A stretch of DNA of 64,000 nucleotides from Peribacillus simplex. Its GTDB lineage: Bacteria; Bacillota; Bacilli; Bacillales; DSM-1321. Both the position numbers and the translations under genes were made by a program. The notes beneath the pieces are model-generated. The model was not told where the DNA came from. It did no database searches and worked only from the letters and a program-made list of their open reading frames with translations. This document shows positions 42,432 through 50,164 of this stretch, piece after piece. Where the stretch lies: positions 5,525,001-5,589,000 of the forward strand of contig NZ_CP126106.1 in NCBI RefSeq assembly GCF_030123325.1. Reading direction: 5' to 3'. Position 1 is the first letter of the stretch, and every line of letters begins with the position of its first letter.

Positions 42432-42794
42432 CTATAGACCAATATGTTCAAAATCCTTGGGCTTAACATCATTTTGTTTTGACCCAATGAATTGAACCCT
42501 CTCGGCAACCACTTCAGTTACATATACAAATTTGCCCTCCTGATTTTCGTATCTCCTTGTTTGTATTCTGCCAGTTATGCCGATTGTTGCACCTTTTTTA
42601 CAATATTGAGCAGTATTTTCAGCCGACTTTTTCCATATGATACACTGTACGAAGTCCGCCTCATAGTTACCGACAGTATTACGGAAGTTCCGGTTGACTG
42701 CTAACGTGATATTGGAAACAGCCTTGCCATCGGGTGTGTATCTTAATTCGGGATCCTTCGTAAGCCTGCCGACGAGGGTAACTTGGTTAATCAT
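42432..42794 (-). CDS. ssbB: Single-stranded DNA-binding protein, SsbB type
   Basis: 120 residues with one OB fold: MINQVTLVGRLTKDPELRYTPDG, FVQCIIWKKSAENTAQYCKKG, VGITGRIQTRRYENQ-like IGITGRIQTRRYENQEGKFVY. It lacks the glycine-rich linker and the acidic DDDIPF tip of the replicative SSB, as SsbB of B. subtilis does (113 residues), which protects incoming DNA during transformation. Located next to ywpF as in B. subtilis. The product ends KPKDFEHIGL. ComK control is expected from the orthologue but I see only one AT-box upstream. Confidence 0.88.
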   Translation of the reverse strand: MINQVTLVGRLTKDPELRYTPDGKAVSNITLAVNRNFRNTVGNYEADFVQCIIWKKSAENTAQYCKKGATIGITGRIQTRRYENQEGKFVYVTEVVAERVQFIGSKQNDVKPKDFEHIGL

Positions 42795-43155
42795 CTTTTC
42801 ACTCCTTCCTCTTTAACATGCTTTAATCATACTCCTTCTTCCATCGATTAAAAAATGGAGGAAATGGTCTTATTACACCATTTTTCTTCATAAAAAACCG
42901 TTTGGATTGATGCAAAATCATTTTTTATTGATTAAAATCAGGGGAAAAACGAATAGTTAACAAAATTAAATATTTTGCAAATTTTTATTCTATCCTTCAT
43001 AATTTAGACAAATGTTGGGTTTTCATTTCATTAAGGGACTTTTTTTTAGTATGATATAATTACCTTTAAAAGGATTAAACCGATATGTACCATTTTCAAA
43101 ATTTACGTTTAAGAGAGGTAATACCGCTCTTTCTTGCAAGAAACGGAGGAATTGG
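42795..43155. other. Divergent promoter region between ssbB and ywpF
   Basis: 361 AT-rich bases. One AAAA-N5-TTTT (42914-42926) resembles half a ComK site. A self-complementary TTTCTTGCAAGAAA (43130-43143) lies just before the ywpF ribosome site. No gene seen. Confidence 0.5.
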
Positions 43156-43590
43156 ATGAAATCATTTAAATTGATCTCGTTGCAAATTGTTACTGAAAAT
43201 TTAAACTTGATTGATATCGCATTAACAGATGGACTGATTATAAATAAAGAAAATGACGCCAGAACATGGTTACTGGAAGCCTTTGTAGAAGAAAATCATT
43301 TCAATAAGCTTCAGCCCTCACTTCCCAATATAGACGGAGAGGTGTATATCCAGGCAGTCATTACCAAAAAGGACAATGAACCGGCTTTGTTCCACACTGT
43401 TTTACGTACAATAAGAAAAGTGGGCAACCATTATAGCCTTTTATTCGTTGGCCACATCCAAAAAACACGGAGCAAATATGCAGAACTCCTTCTTGAAGAT
43501 TTGGTCCAAAAAGGTCTTTCCGGCGATGAATTAATAAATGAGTTCAAGCAAAAAATCCGCTCAAAGCCTAAATTAGCAACTAATAAATAA
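43156..43590 (+). CDS. ywpF: YwpF-like conserved protein
   Basis: 144 residues, strong ribosome site cggagg. Soluble protein with FKLISLQIV at the start and TWLLEAFVEENHFNKLQ; no catalytic motif or membrane segment seen. Position next to ssbB and near fabZ matches B. subtilis ywpF (about 136 residues); function unknown in the family. The palindrome TTTCTTGCAAGAAA immediately upstream of the ribosome site could act as an operator or fold into the leader and hide it. Confidence 0.78.
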   Translation: MKSFKLISLQIVTENLNLIDIALTDGLIINKENDARTWLLEAFVEENHFNKLQPSLPNIDGEVYIQAVITKKDNEPALFHTVLRTIRKVGNHYSLLFVGHIQKTRSKYAELLLEDLVQKGLSGDELINEFKQKIRSKPKLATNK

Positions 43591-43630
43591 AAACCCTTCC
43601 CTTAATTTCCATCCCTAATCGAATGCACAT

Positions 43631-43695
43631 AAAAAAGACTGACTTAGACGAATAAGGATATTAATCCTCTTCTTGCCTAAGCCAGCCTTTTTCAT
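43631..43695. terminator. Bidirectional terminator between ywpF and the lipoprotein gene
   Basis: Interrupted long stem: CTG/CAG and CTTAG/CTAAG outer pairs and AGGAT/ATCCT inner pairs, with six A before and five T after. Confidence 0.75.
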
Positions 43696-43705
43696 TCTGT
43701 GCTAA

Positions 43706-44002
43706 TTACTTATTTTTGTCGTCATTTTTATCGTCTTTAATCAAGTCATCGGCATCATTATCGACGTTATCATCGTCGTTATTATCGATGTCATTATCGT
43801 CGTTATCAAGCACTCCATCATCATCGTTATCATTCATATCGTTATTATCGTTGTTATCATTTACACCATTGTTATCATCTTCTATGATGTTGTTATCATC
43901 TTCTGGTGCGGGATTGTTGTCATTATCATTCGTTCCACATCCAGCAAGGAACATAATTGATAATAAAGATCCCCCAAGTAGTGCAAAAATTTTCTTCATC
44001 AT
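43706..44002 (-). CDS. Asp/Asn-rich low-complexity lipoprotein
   Basis: 98 residues from the first of two adjacent ATGs, with gggagg in front. Lipoprotein signal with lipobox FLAGC. The mature part is almost only Asp and Asn (for example DNDDDGVLDNDDNDIDNNDDDN), with spacing that recalls calcium-binding DxDxDG repeats of the thrombospondin-3 type. It is therefore anchored outside the membrane and strongly acidic. Function unknown; cation binding is a guess from composition. It has no counterpart in the B. subtilis order at this place. Confidence 0.8.
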   Translation of the reverse strand: MMKKIFALLGGSLLSIMFLAGCGTNDNDNNPAPEDDNNIIEDDNNGVNDNNDNNDMNDNDDDGVLDNDDNDIDNNDDDNVDNDADDLIKDDKNDDKNK

Positions 44003-44111
44003 TTTTGGCAACCTCCCTTCTTTCTTTATCATTAGATATTTTGCCCGAATGTGAAAATAACTTGCGCCCTATTTTAAATTTAAAAAGAAAAATCCGTTTT
44101 GCTTACTCAAT

Positions 44112-44144
44112 AAAAAATGCCGGACATATAAAATGTCCGGCATT
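44112..44144 (-). terminator. Strong hairpin in the fabZ-lipoprotein gap
   Basis: Perfect 12-bp stem AATGCCGGACAT / ATGTCCGGCATT with six T on the minus strand. Confidence 0.85.
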
Positions 44145-44184
44145 CAAAGGGAGAATAGAAAGTTCAAAAACCGCTCTTGCTTTT

Positions 44185-44218
44185 AAAAAAGCAATGCAGT
44201 GCTTTTTATATACACTGC
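44185..44218 (-). terminator. Terminator of fabZ
   Basis: GCAGTG / CACTGC stem followed on the minus strand by ATTGC and six T; nearest hairpin to the fabZ stop. Confidence 0.6.
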
Positions 44219-44292
44219 TTCACGGTTCCTTAAACCCTTTTTCGATAAAATATAGTTAAAACATTCCATTTCCTTTTCGCGGAAAATGAATC

Positions 44293-44721
44293 TTATTTGT
44301 CACCAAAAGCAAACATGATATCGGCTTCACATGCTGTATCCCCATCTACCGTTGCCACTGCTTTTCCTTTACCCATTGACCCTCTCATACGCACTATTTC
44401 CACTTCCAGACGCAGCTGATCACCTGGTTTAACTTGCTTCTTAAAGCGGCAATTATCGATTCCAGCGAAAAAGGCAAGCCGTCCTTTGTATTCTTCTTGC
44501 TTCAATACGGCTACAGCACCGACTTGCGCTAATGCCTCTACAATCAAAACTCCAGGCATAACTGGATAATCGGGGAAATGGCCATTAAAGAATTCTTCAT
44601 TTGCTGAGACATTCTTCAATCCAACCGCTCTTTTCCCTTCATCTATTTCTATGATCCGGTCGACTAATAAGAATGGGTAACGATGCGGGATAATTTCCTT
44701 TATTTGTGTGATATCAAGCAT
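44293..44721 (-). CDS. fabZ: 3-hydroxyacyl-ACP dehydratase FabZ
   Basis: 142 residues. Removes water from beta-hydroxyacyl-ACP in each round of fatty acid elongation (type II FAS, cytoplasm). The hot-dog fold catalytic pair is present: His48 in FNGHFPDYPVMPGVL and Glu62 in LIVEALAQ. Ribosome site aggagg upstream of ATG. In B. subtilis fabZ sits next to flhP as here, although in this genome a small membrane protein gene lies between them. Confidence 0.96.
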   Translation of the reverse strand: MLDITQIKEIIPHRYPFLLVDRIIEIDEGKRAVGLKNVSANEEFFNGHFPDYPVMPGVLIVEALAQVGAVAVLKQEEYKGRLAFFAGIDNCRFKKQVKPGDQLRLEVEIVRMRGSMGKGKAVATVDGDTACEADIMFAFGDK

Positions 44722-44848
44722 ACATGTTCCTCCTATGACTTAAATATTTCTAACTTAACATAAACTCGCCCCTGTCATGCAGACAGAGGCGTAGTTGCCA
44801 TGTAATATAAATCCGATAACGACAGCAACTACTTCAAAAAACATGGAA

Positions 44849-45103
44849 CTAAGCGCCCTTGTTCACTATATCAATAATATGGGTCCATGTGGATTTTTGG
44901 AAAACATCCATTGCAGGTCCTCCACCAATCACACTATATCCTAATAGTGCCCCGGATAATACAGCAATGAAAATCAATCCGATAACAATGAGTAAACGAA
45001 GCCAAATTGGCAAAAGTCGGACCTTGATTCTAGGATTCGGCTTCGCCTCGACTTCCTTTATCTCTTCTTCAATTTGTTGTCTCATTACACGATTTTGTTC
45101 CAT
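44849..45103 (-). CDS. Small single-pass membrane protein, EpuA-like
   Basis: 84 residues. A charged cytosolic N-terminus (QQIEEEIKEVEAKPNPRIKVRLLP) precedes one membrane helix (WLRLLIVIGLIFIAVLSGALLGYSVIG) and a short outer tail. This is the pattern of the EpuA family, often labelled DNA-directed RNA polymerase subunit beta in databases although no catalytic domain exists. Ribosome site aaaaggagc. Probably follows the flhP remnant. A GC-rich hairpin (about 44768-44792) lies downstream. Function unknown. Confidence 0.65.
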   Translation of the reverse strand: MEQNRVMRQQIEEEIKEVEAKPNPRIKVRLLPIWLRLLIVIGLIFIAVLSGALLGYSVIGGGPAMDVFQKSTWTHIIDIVNKGA

Positions 45104-45270
45104 ATAGAATGTGAAAGCTCCTTTTAAGAAAACTCGCCGACTGATCTTCCCTTTAAACAGGAATTCAGCAGCTATGCAAAATGATCGGCACGAATGATTC
45201 CCTTTGTTATGAATTCATTATAACCGATTTGCTCTAATTCCGCAGGGAGACATTTTATTTACCAGAAACC

Positions 45271-46055
45271 TTAACGTATTCCATTGACCAATCCGCTCAT
45301 TTGATCAGCCATCGTTACAGCCCGGGATTGAAATTGGTAAGAACGCTGAACATTGATTAGATCCGTCATTTCTTTGGAAAGATCGACATTTGATGACTCC
45401 AGAGACCCTTGACGGACTGCTGCCCGGTTGCGGGAATCCCCTGTTAATGCAGTCATGATATCGTCTTCAGTAACACCCAAGGCATTGAAGTTTTTGGGCA
45501 GGCCAAGTAAATTTCCGCCTAGCCGGTCAAGAAATTGCGGTTTCTTGACCGAGACGATTCCGAGCCCAAAACTCTTTTCTCCATATTCTTCCGTATCCAC
45601 CATCAATAAGCCATTTTCCGAAATCTTAATGTCTTTAATGTTTCCCTCAACGAGGATCGGTTCACCATTTTCATCAAGGACTTTATGTCCAGCAGAGGTA
45701 ACGAGCATCATTTGGTCGTTAGCATTAGGAGATAAATAAAAGGCCCCATCCCTTGTAAGCCTTGTATTGATCCCATTATCTTCTTGGACGCTTACGGTGA
45801 AGAACTGGTCATCCCGGGTGAATGCAGCATCAAGGTTGCGGTCCGTCGTCTTTAAAGCTCCCTGTGAAAGCACCAATTGGGATTGGCTTATCATAGCCCC
45901 TGTTCCTTGCCGGATGCCAGGTGTGGTCAATCTTCCTTTTTCCTTGGTCTCACTCGGTTGATTATTGAAACTCTGTGTCAATAAATCATTGAAACTCGTT
46001 TGGGTCTTTTTGTAGGCAGTCGTGTCCGCATTCGCGATATTATTACCTATATTTG
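45271..46055 (-). pseudogene. flhP: flhP remnant: flagellar rod/hook-basal-body protein lacking its N-terminal start
   Basis: The frame from 45981 encodes 236 residues of a flagellar basal-body rod protein (RLTRDGAFYLSPN, LLGLPKNFNALG, and the C-terminal SLESSNVDLSKEMTDLINVQRSYQFQSRAVTMADQM). Homology continues upstream of any start codon: the same frame reads NNIANADTTAYKKTQTSFND, the family's N-terminal signature. Still further up, KIDQI appears in another frame, two bases out of register. The first 15 or so residues and a start codon are missing. The flhO fragment is joined directly in front. So the gene has lost its beginning by deletion and is frameshifted; internal ATG use could give a fragment at most. 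Confidence 0.82.
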
Positions 46056-46062
46056 GTCGATT

Positions 46063-46332
46063 TTACTTTGCAAATAAAGGATTCGCCTCCTGTACGTAAA
46101 CACCCGTACTGAGCCCCCCAACCTTGGATAAGTTAGGCATGCTCAATTTGCTCTCCGTAGGAACCGTTTTACCACCCATGTTGCTTATGAGCATTTCCGG
46201 AAAAGATCTTACACTCATTTGATCCGCTTTATACCCTGTTGTATTCGCATTGGACATATTGTTTGTGAGCAATTCTGTGCGCCTTTGCTGTGTAAGCATC
46301 CCGGAAGCAGCCGTATAAAAACCCCTTAACAT
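46063..46332 (-). pseudogene. flhO: flhO remnant: N-terminal third of a flagellar basal-body protein
   Basis: 89 codons from ATG 46332 with gagg upstream. The rod-protein N-terminus is intact: MLRGFYTAASGMLTQQ and LLTNNMSNANTTGYKADQ. The protein stops after STGVYVQEANPLFAK, where members of the family continue for another 180 residues. The next bases belong to the middle of the flhP N-terminal region, so an internal deletion of several hundred bases fused the two genes. Upstream a sigma-D-type promoter remains. Confidence 0.82.
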
Positions 46333-46386
46333 CTTCTTCATTCCTCAAATTACATAACTTATCCCGTTCAATTTCTCATATCTATC

Positions 46387-46413
46387 TTATCGGTCATGAA
46401 CATCAGTATCTTA
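46387..46413 (-). promoter_or_regulatory. Sigma-D-like promoter upstream of the flhO remnant
   Basis: Minus strand TAAG-N15-ACCGATAA compared with TAAA-N15-GCCGATAT: 3 of 4 and 6 of 8 matches at the exact spacing. The motility sigma factor controls flhOP in B. subtilis. Confidence 0.55.
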
Positions 46414-46590
46414 AGGAAAGGGACAGCATTAGGCAGAAGAATTTGTCTATATCGTAGGCTAGGTCAGATTTAAAGGAATGGTGTTAAATTCTCGATTAAA
46501 AGAAGAGGGCCTATTGCTCATCTGTACTAGAACTGCACGCACTTTCACTATGCTTCACGTTTGTCTGAACCTTAGACCCCTATCTTATGA

Positions 46591-46606
46591 TGCGGATTTC
46601 CATCCG
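46591..46606. terminator. Hairpin after mbl
   Basis: GCGGAT-ttcc-ATCCGC, 4 bases after the mbl stop; the T run is on the plus-strand side, so termination of mbl itself is uncertain. Confidence 0.45.
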
Positions 46607-46610
46607 CTTT

Positions 46611-47612
46611 TTAGTTGAATTTGTGCCGTGGCAATTTATCCATATTATCAAGCATGATACCGGTTCCGATTGCTACACAATCCATTGGCTGCTCGGCAAT
46701 GAGTACTGGGACCTTAAGTTCTTCAGCAAGGAGTAAATCAATCCCGTGAAGCAATGCTCCTCCGCCTGTTAAAATGACGCCGCGGTCGATGATATCAGCA
46801 GAAAGTTCTGGCGGTGTCCGCTCAAGCACGCTTTTTGCAGCTTGTACAATGATGGAAACCTGTTCGCGGAGAGCTTCCTCAATTTCTTCCGAGTTGACCG
46901 AAATGGTTCTAGGCAATCCCGATACCATATCGCGCCCACGGATATCGATGACTTCATTTCGGGAGCCAGGGAATACGGTTGCAACCTGGATTTTGATGTT
47001 TTCCGCTGTACGCTCACCAATAAGGAGCTTGTACTTCCGCTTGATATAATTTAAAATTTCATTATCGAATTTGTCACCGGCCATTTTAATAGAAGAAGAT
47101 GTAACGATATCCCCCATTGAAAGAACGGCAATATCCGTTGTACCCCCGCCAATGTCCACGACCATATTGCCGCTTGGTTGAAAAATATCCATACCGGCAC
47201 CGATTGCAGCCACTTTTGGTTCTTCTTCAAGGAATACTTTTTTTCCGCCGCTTTTTTCAGCAGCTTCTTTAATCGCTTTTTGTTCGACACTTGTTATGTT
47301 GGTCGGGCAGCAGATTAAAATTCTAGGCTTTGAAAGGAAGCCTTTCACATTCAATGTATTGATAAAATGCTTAAGCATCGATTCTGTCACATCAAAATCC
47401 GCAATGACACCGTCTTTTAAAGGACGGATTGCGATGATGTTTCCTGGAGTACGGCCTACCATCTTACGAGCTTCTTCCCCGACAGCAAGAACACGGTTCG
47501 TATTCTTATCAATCGCAACTACCGAAGGCTCATTTAACACAATTCCTTTACCTTTGACATGTATAAGAACATTGGCTGTTCCAAGATCTATCCCAATATC
47601 TCTAGCAAACAT
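46611..47612 (-). CDS. mbl: MreB-family actin-like protein Mbl
   Basis: 333 residues with all actin-fold signatures: phosphate 1 IGIDLGTANVLIH, EEPKVAAIGAG, phosphate 2 MVVDIGGGTTDIAVLS, adenosine motif ILTGGGALLHGID. It polymerises under the membrane and guides cylindrical wall synthesis and the LytE/CwlO hydrolases. Length and place between flhO and spoIIID identify it as Mbl rather than MreB or MreBH. Ribosome site ggagg precedes the ATG. Confidence 0.95.
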   Translation of the reverse strand: MFARDIGIDLGTANVLIHVKGKGIVLNEPSVVAIDKNTNRVLAVGEEARKMVGRTPGNIIAIRPLKDGVIADFDVTESMLKHFINTLNVKGFLSKPRILICCPTNITSVEQKAIKEAAEKSGGKKVFLEEEPKVAAIGAGMDIFQPSGNMVVDIGGGTTDIAVLSMGDIVTSSSIKMAGDKFDNEILNYIKRKYKLLIGERTAENIKIQVATVFPGSRNEVIDIRGRDMVSGLPRTISVNSEEIEEALREQVSIIVQAAKSVLERTPPELSADIIDRGVILTGGGALLHGIDLLLAEELKVPVLIAEQPMDCVAIGTGIMLDNMDKLPRHKFN

Positions 47613-47912
47613 TTCTTAAATCCTCCTTGAATATCCTCACATATAACCTACTTCTGTCCTAATTGTTTATTTTACCATATTGCATTGACACAAGTAAGTA
47701 TGAATTATAAATAAACACTAATAAATACTATTATTCCCTTTTTTGCCAATATGTAAAAAAGATCAGTGCCTTATGTACTAAATTTTCCGCATTTCCCCAT
47801 AAAAAAATCCCGGCATGGAACCGCAATCAAGGTTAAGAAAAAAGCTGACATTACTTTCATGTCACCTTATTCAGTCCCCGATTCAATTCCTATTGCCGGA
47901 ATGATTCAAGTA

Positions 47913-48185
47913 TCATTTAACGATTTCTTCTTCTCTTTCAGAACGTTTATATTTTAATTTTGTCGCTTCTCCACCTCTAAGGTGGCGAATGGATTTATGA
48001 TAATCCAATATATCCTTCACTTCGTTAGCCAAATCAGGATTAATTTCTGGCAGCCTCTCAGTTAAGTCTTTATGAACCGTGCTTTTAGAGACTCCGAACT
48101 CTTTTGCAATGACGCGGACTGTTTTTCTAGTTTCCACGATATACTTTCCTATCTTGATAGTTCTTTCTTTGATGTAATCGTGCAC
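47913..48185 (-). CDS. spoIIID: Sporulation transcription factor SpoIIID
   Basis: 90 residues starting at GTG (VHDYIKERTIKIGKYIVETRKTVRVIAKEFGVSKSTVHKDL), preceded by ggggagg; the six codons further upstream are not part of the family. Single HTH, nearly identical in the DNA-binding region to B. subtilis SpoIIID (93 residues), followed by the basic tail SIRHLRGGEATKLKYKRS. Switches mother-cell gene expression after sigma-E. The 300 bases between it and mbl show no gene. Confidence 0.96.
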   Translation of the reverse strand: MHDYIKERTIKIGKYIVETRKTVRVIAKEFGVSKSTVHKDLTERLPEINPDLANEVKDILDYHKSIRHLRGGEATKLKYKRSEREEEIVK

Positions 48186-48510
48186 ACCACTCGACCTCCC
48201 CAAATTGGATGTGAGAAGTGTGAAATGAGATTCGTATTTTTCGAATCGAATACCGCTGCCCTATAAACAATGAAAGATAGAATTATTCACCTATTAGATA
48301 ATTTGTAATAAACGATTCCTCACCTCAAACACTCTCTTTGCATGGTTTATAACATCTTATTAGCTTGGTTAAGAATATATGCCTAATGGGACAGGAGGTT
48401 TGGATTTATTTCTGAATTTCATCTGTTTAATTTCATTAAGCGTAAATTATTTCCCGAGAAATTTGTCAGAAATTCAAAGGTTTCAGCATATTGGCCGATA
48501 TTTCCTCGAA
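48186..48510. other. spoIIQ-spoIIID intergenic region
   Basis: About 325 bases holding the spoIIID promoter. I searched for a sigma-E match (ATA-N16-18-CATANNNT) and found only imperfect ones. No gene or repeat. Confidence 0.4.
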
Positions 48511-48547
48511 AAAAAAGGAAGCCGTTCAAAGTGAACGGCCTCCTTTT
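48511..48547 (-). terminator. Terminator of spoIIQ
   Basis: GGAaGCCGTTCA / TGAACGGCcTCC stem with one mismatch and eight T on the minus strand. Confidence 0.9.
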
Positions 48548-48617
48548 ACCAAATTTTCAGTTGTCGTCATTCGTAACGCTTTAGGTTTTTGTTTTGATTT
48601 TATTAAAAATCTTAATC

Positions 48618-49556
48618 TTAATTAGATTGATTTAACGAATCTTTTAAGGAATCGCTTTCTTCAGTTGTATCTTCACCAGGGACAGAGCCTTCCTCATCAG
48701 TGCCACTCTCTAAATCAGTGCTCTCGTCAGTTTCGTCAACTGCAGGAGCTTGCTCCGTGCCAGTTTCAGATTCTTCAACTGCAGGTGTTTCCTCTTTATC
48801 AGCTTCAGATCCTTCGACTGCAGGTGTTTCTTCTTTATTGGCTGAATCTTCAAGTTCGCTGCCTTCGGCTTCAGTTGCCGATTGAATCGCAGAAGCTTGT
48901 TTATCAACAAAATCAAGTGGGTTTAATGCAATGTTATCTTTTCTGATTTCGAAGTGTACATGTACGCCAGCCTCTTCATTGATTTGGCTTTTTCCAGCTG
49001 TAGCAATTGCTTGTCCTTGTTTCACTTTGTCACCGACTGCAACCTTAATGTCTTTAACAGATTGATAACGGGTAACAACGCCATCTTCATGCTCTACTTC
49101 AACTAAATTTCCAAGTAACGCATCGTCTTGAACTTTCGTTACATTTCCACTTAAGGAAGCTTTTACTTCAAAAGTCTTTCCATCTTCCATTGCAATGTCT
49201 ATACCTTTGTTTTGCTCATATCTATTGTTGTAGAAAACCAATGCTTCTTCTTGTGCCTTTTCATCCGCATTCACATCATAAAACTGTTTCTTGATAACCG
49301 TTTTGTCTGCATCGGCTACAGGCATCTTGATTGTCTCAAGATTACTATTAACCTCTACAGAAGGCTCACCATAGTTTTTTCCTGTTTCAGCTGATTCCTC
49401 TTTGCCATCTTTAGCTGAATCGTCAAAACTATTTTGTAATAAGAAGGCCGCGGCTAAGATTATGGCTGCACTTGCGATATAGATTGCTGATAATGCCCAA
49501 CGTTGTTTTAGTATACGTCGGATTGTGGAAGTTGGTTTCTTTTCTTCCTCTCTCAT
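48618..49556 (-). CDS. spoIIQ: Forespore membrane protein SpoIIQ (LytM-like)
   Basis: 312 residues from MREEEKKPTSTIRRI, with gaggtg before it. One membrane helix at about 21-41, then the extracellular LytM domain. HVHFEI is present but the first metal-ligand His is replaced (QNKGIDIA instead of HxGID), so it is probably not an active peptidase, as in B. subtilis where SpoIIQ binds SpoIIIAH across the septum. The C-terminal 90 residues are an acidic tail with repeats of KEETPAVExSE, longer than in B. subtilis (283 residues). A sigma-F-like promoter lies upstream. Confidence 0.93.
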   Translation of the reverse strand: MREEEKKPTSTIRRILKQRWALSAIYIASAAIILAAAFLLQNSFDDSAKDGKEESAETGKNYGEPSVEVNSNLETIKMPVADADKTVIKKQFYDVNADEKAQEEALVFYNNRYEQNKGIDIAMEDGKTFEVKASLSGNVTKVQDDALLGNLVEVEHEDGVVTRYQSVKDIKVAVGDKVKQGQAIATAGKSQINEEAGVHVHFEIRKDNIALNPLDFVDKQASAIQSATEAEGSELEDSANKEETPAVEGSEADKEETPAVEESETGTEQAPAVDETDESTDLESGTDEEGSVPGEDTTEESDSLKDSLNQSN

Positions 49557-49575
49557 ATTAATCACCTCAGCAATC

Positions 49576-49604
49576 ATTCTGAACATTTTGTTAAGATTAT
49601 ATAC
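49576..49604 (-). promoter_or_regulatory. Sigma-F-like promoter of spoIIQ
   Basis: GTATA-N15-GTTCAGAAT compared with GYATA-N15-GGNNANANT: one mismatch. The predicted start would be almost at the ribosome site, which makes the leader very short; moderate to low confidence. Confidence 0.4.
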
Positions 49605-49708
49605 ATACAGGAAAAAAATTTTTTAGATTTATTTTGTGGAAATGAAACCGATTTTATTCGTAGAATGGTAAAATGTTTGGTATCTTACTGTTGAAGGATG
49701 TTTAAATC

Positions 49709-50134
49709 ATGAAAAAAGCTTTTAAACTTGTGTTAACGTTATTGCCTTTTCTATATATGATTGCCATTTGGATAATGTCGAGCAACCCCGATGATATGAT
49801 TCTTGATCTTCCCTCATCCTCAATTGACCGATTTATCAAAGAGGCACTTCATCTGGTCGAATTTGCCCTTTTGTATATATTATTAGTTTCCGCCCTTGCT
49901 GCAAACCAAAAGCTGAAACCTGGTTTAAGCCTGTTGGCGGCACTTGTGGCTTGCCTTTACGGAGTTATTGATGAATACCACCAATCTTTCGTCCCATACC
50001 GCTCCTCTACCTTAATAGACGTCATAAAAGATACCATAGGAGTAGCTGCAGTCTATTTTCATGTCCAATATCATTATTTCAAGCGTGAACGGGGCTTTTT
50101 GACCATTATAGAAAAATTAAGCGCAAAAAAATGA
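49709..50134 (+). CDS. ywnJ: VanZ-family membrane protein (YwnJ-like)
   Basis: 141 residues, four membrane helices. VanZ signature residues are visible: IMSSNPDD after the first helix, FIKEALHLVEFALLYILL and CLYGVIDEYHQSFVPYRSSTLIDVIKDTIG. Located between spoIIQ and spoIID, exactly the position of ywnJ in B. subtilis. The family includes VanZ of teicoplanin resistance, but chromosomal copies have no established role. It is convergent with spoIID, sharing a terminator. Confidence 0.85.
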   Translation: MKKAFKLVLTLLPFLYMIAIWIMSSNPDDMILDLPSSSIDRFIKEALHLVEFALLYILLVSALAANQKLKPGLSLLAALVACLYGVIDEYHQSFVPYRSSTLIDVIKDTIGVAAVYFHVQYHYFKRERGFLTIIEKLSAKK

Positions 50135-50164
50135 GAGATGGGGATTCCCATCTCTCATTTTTTT
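50125..50164. terminator. Bidirectional terminator between ywnJ and spoIID
   Basis: Perfect 12-bp stem ATGAGAGATGGG / CCCATCTCTCAT with six A before and seven T after; it includes both stop codons' surroundings. Confidence 0.93.

Noticed and set aside
42914..42926. ComK site upstream of ssbB
   Set aside because: Only one AAAA-N5-TTTT box is present; a functional site needs two at defined spacing, and the region is AT-rich.
43716..44054. 112-codon Ser/Leu-rich frame on the plus strand
   Set aside because: Complement of the Asp/Asn codons of the lipoprotein gene; no ribosome site.
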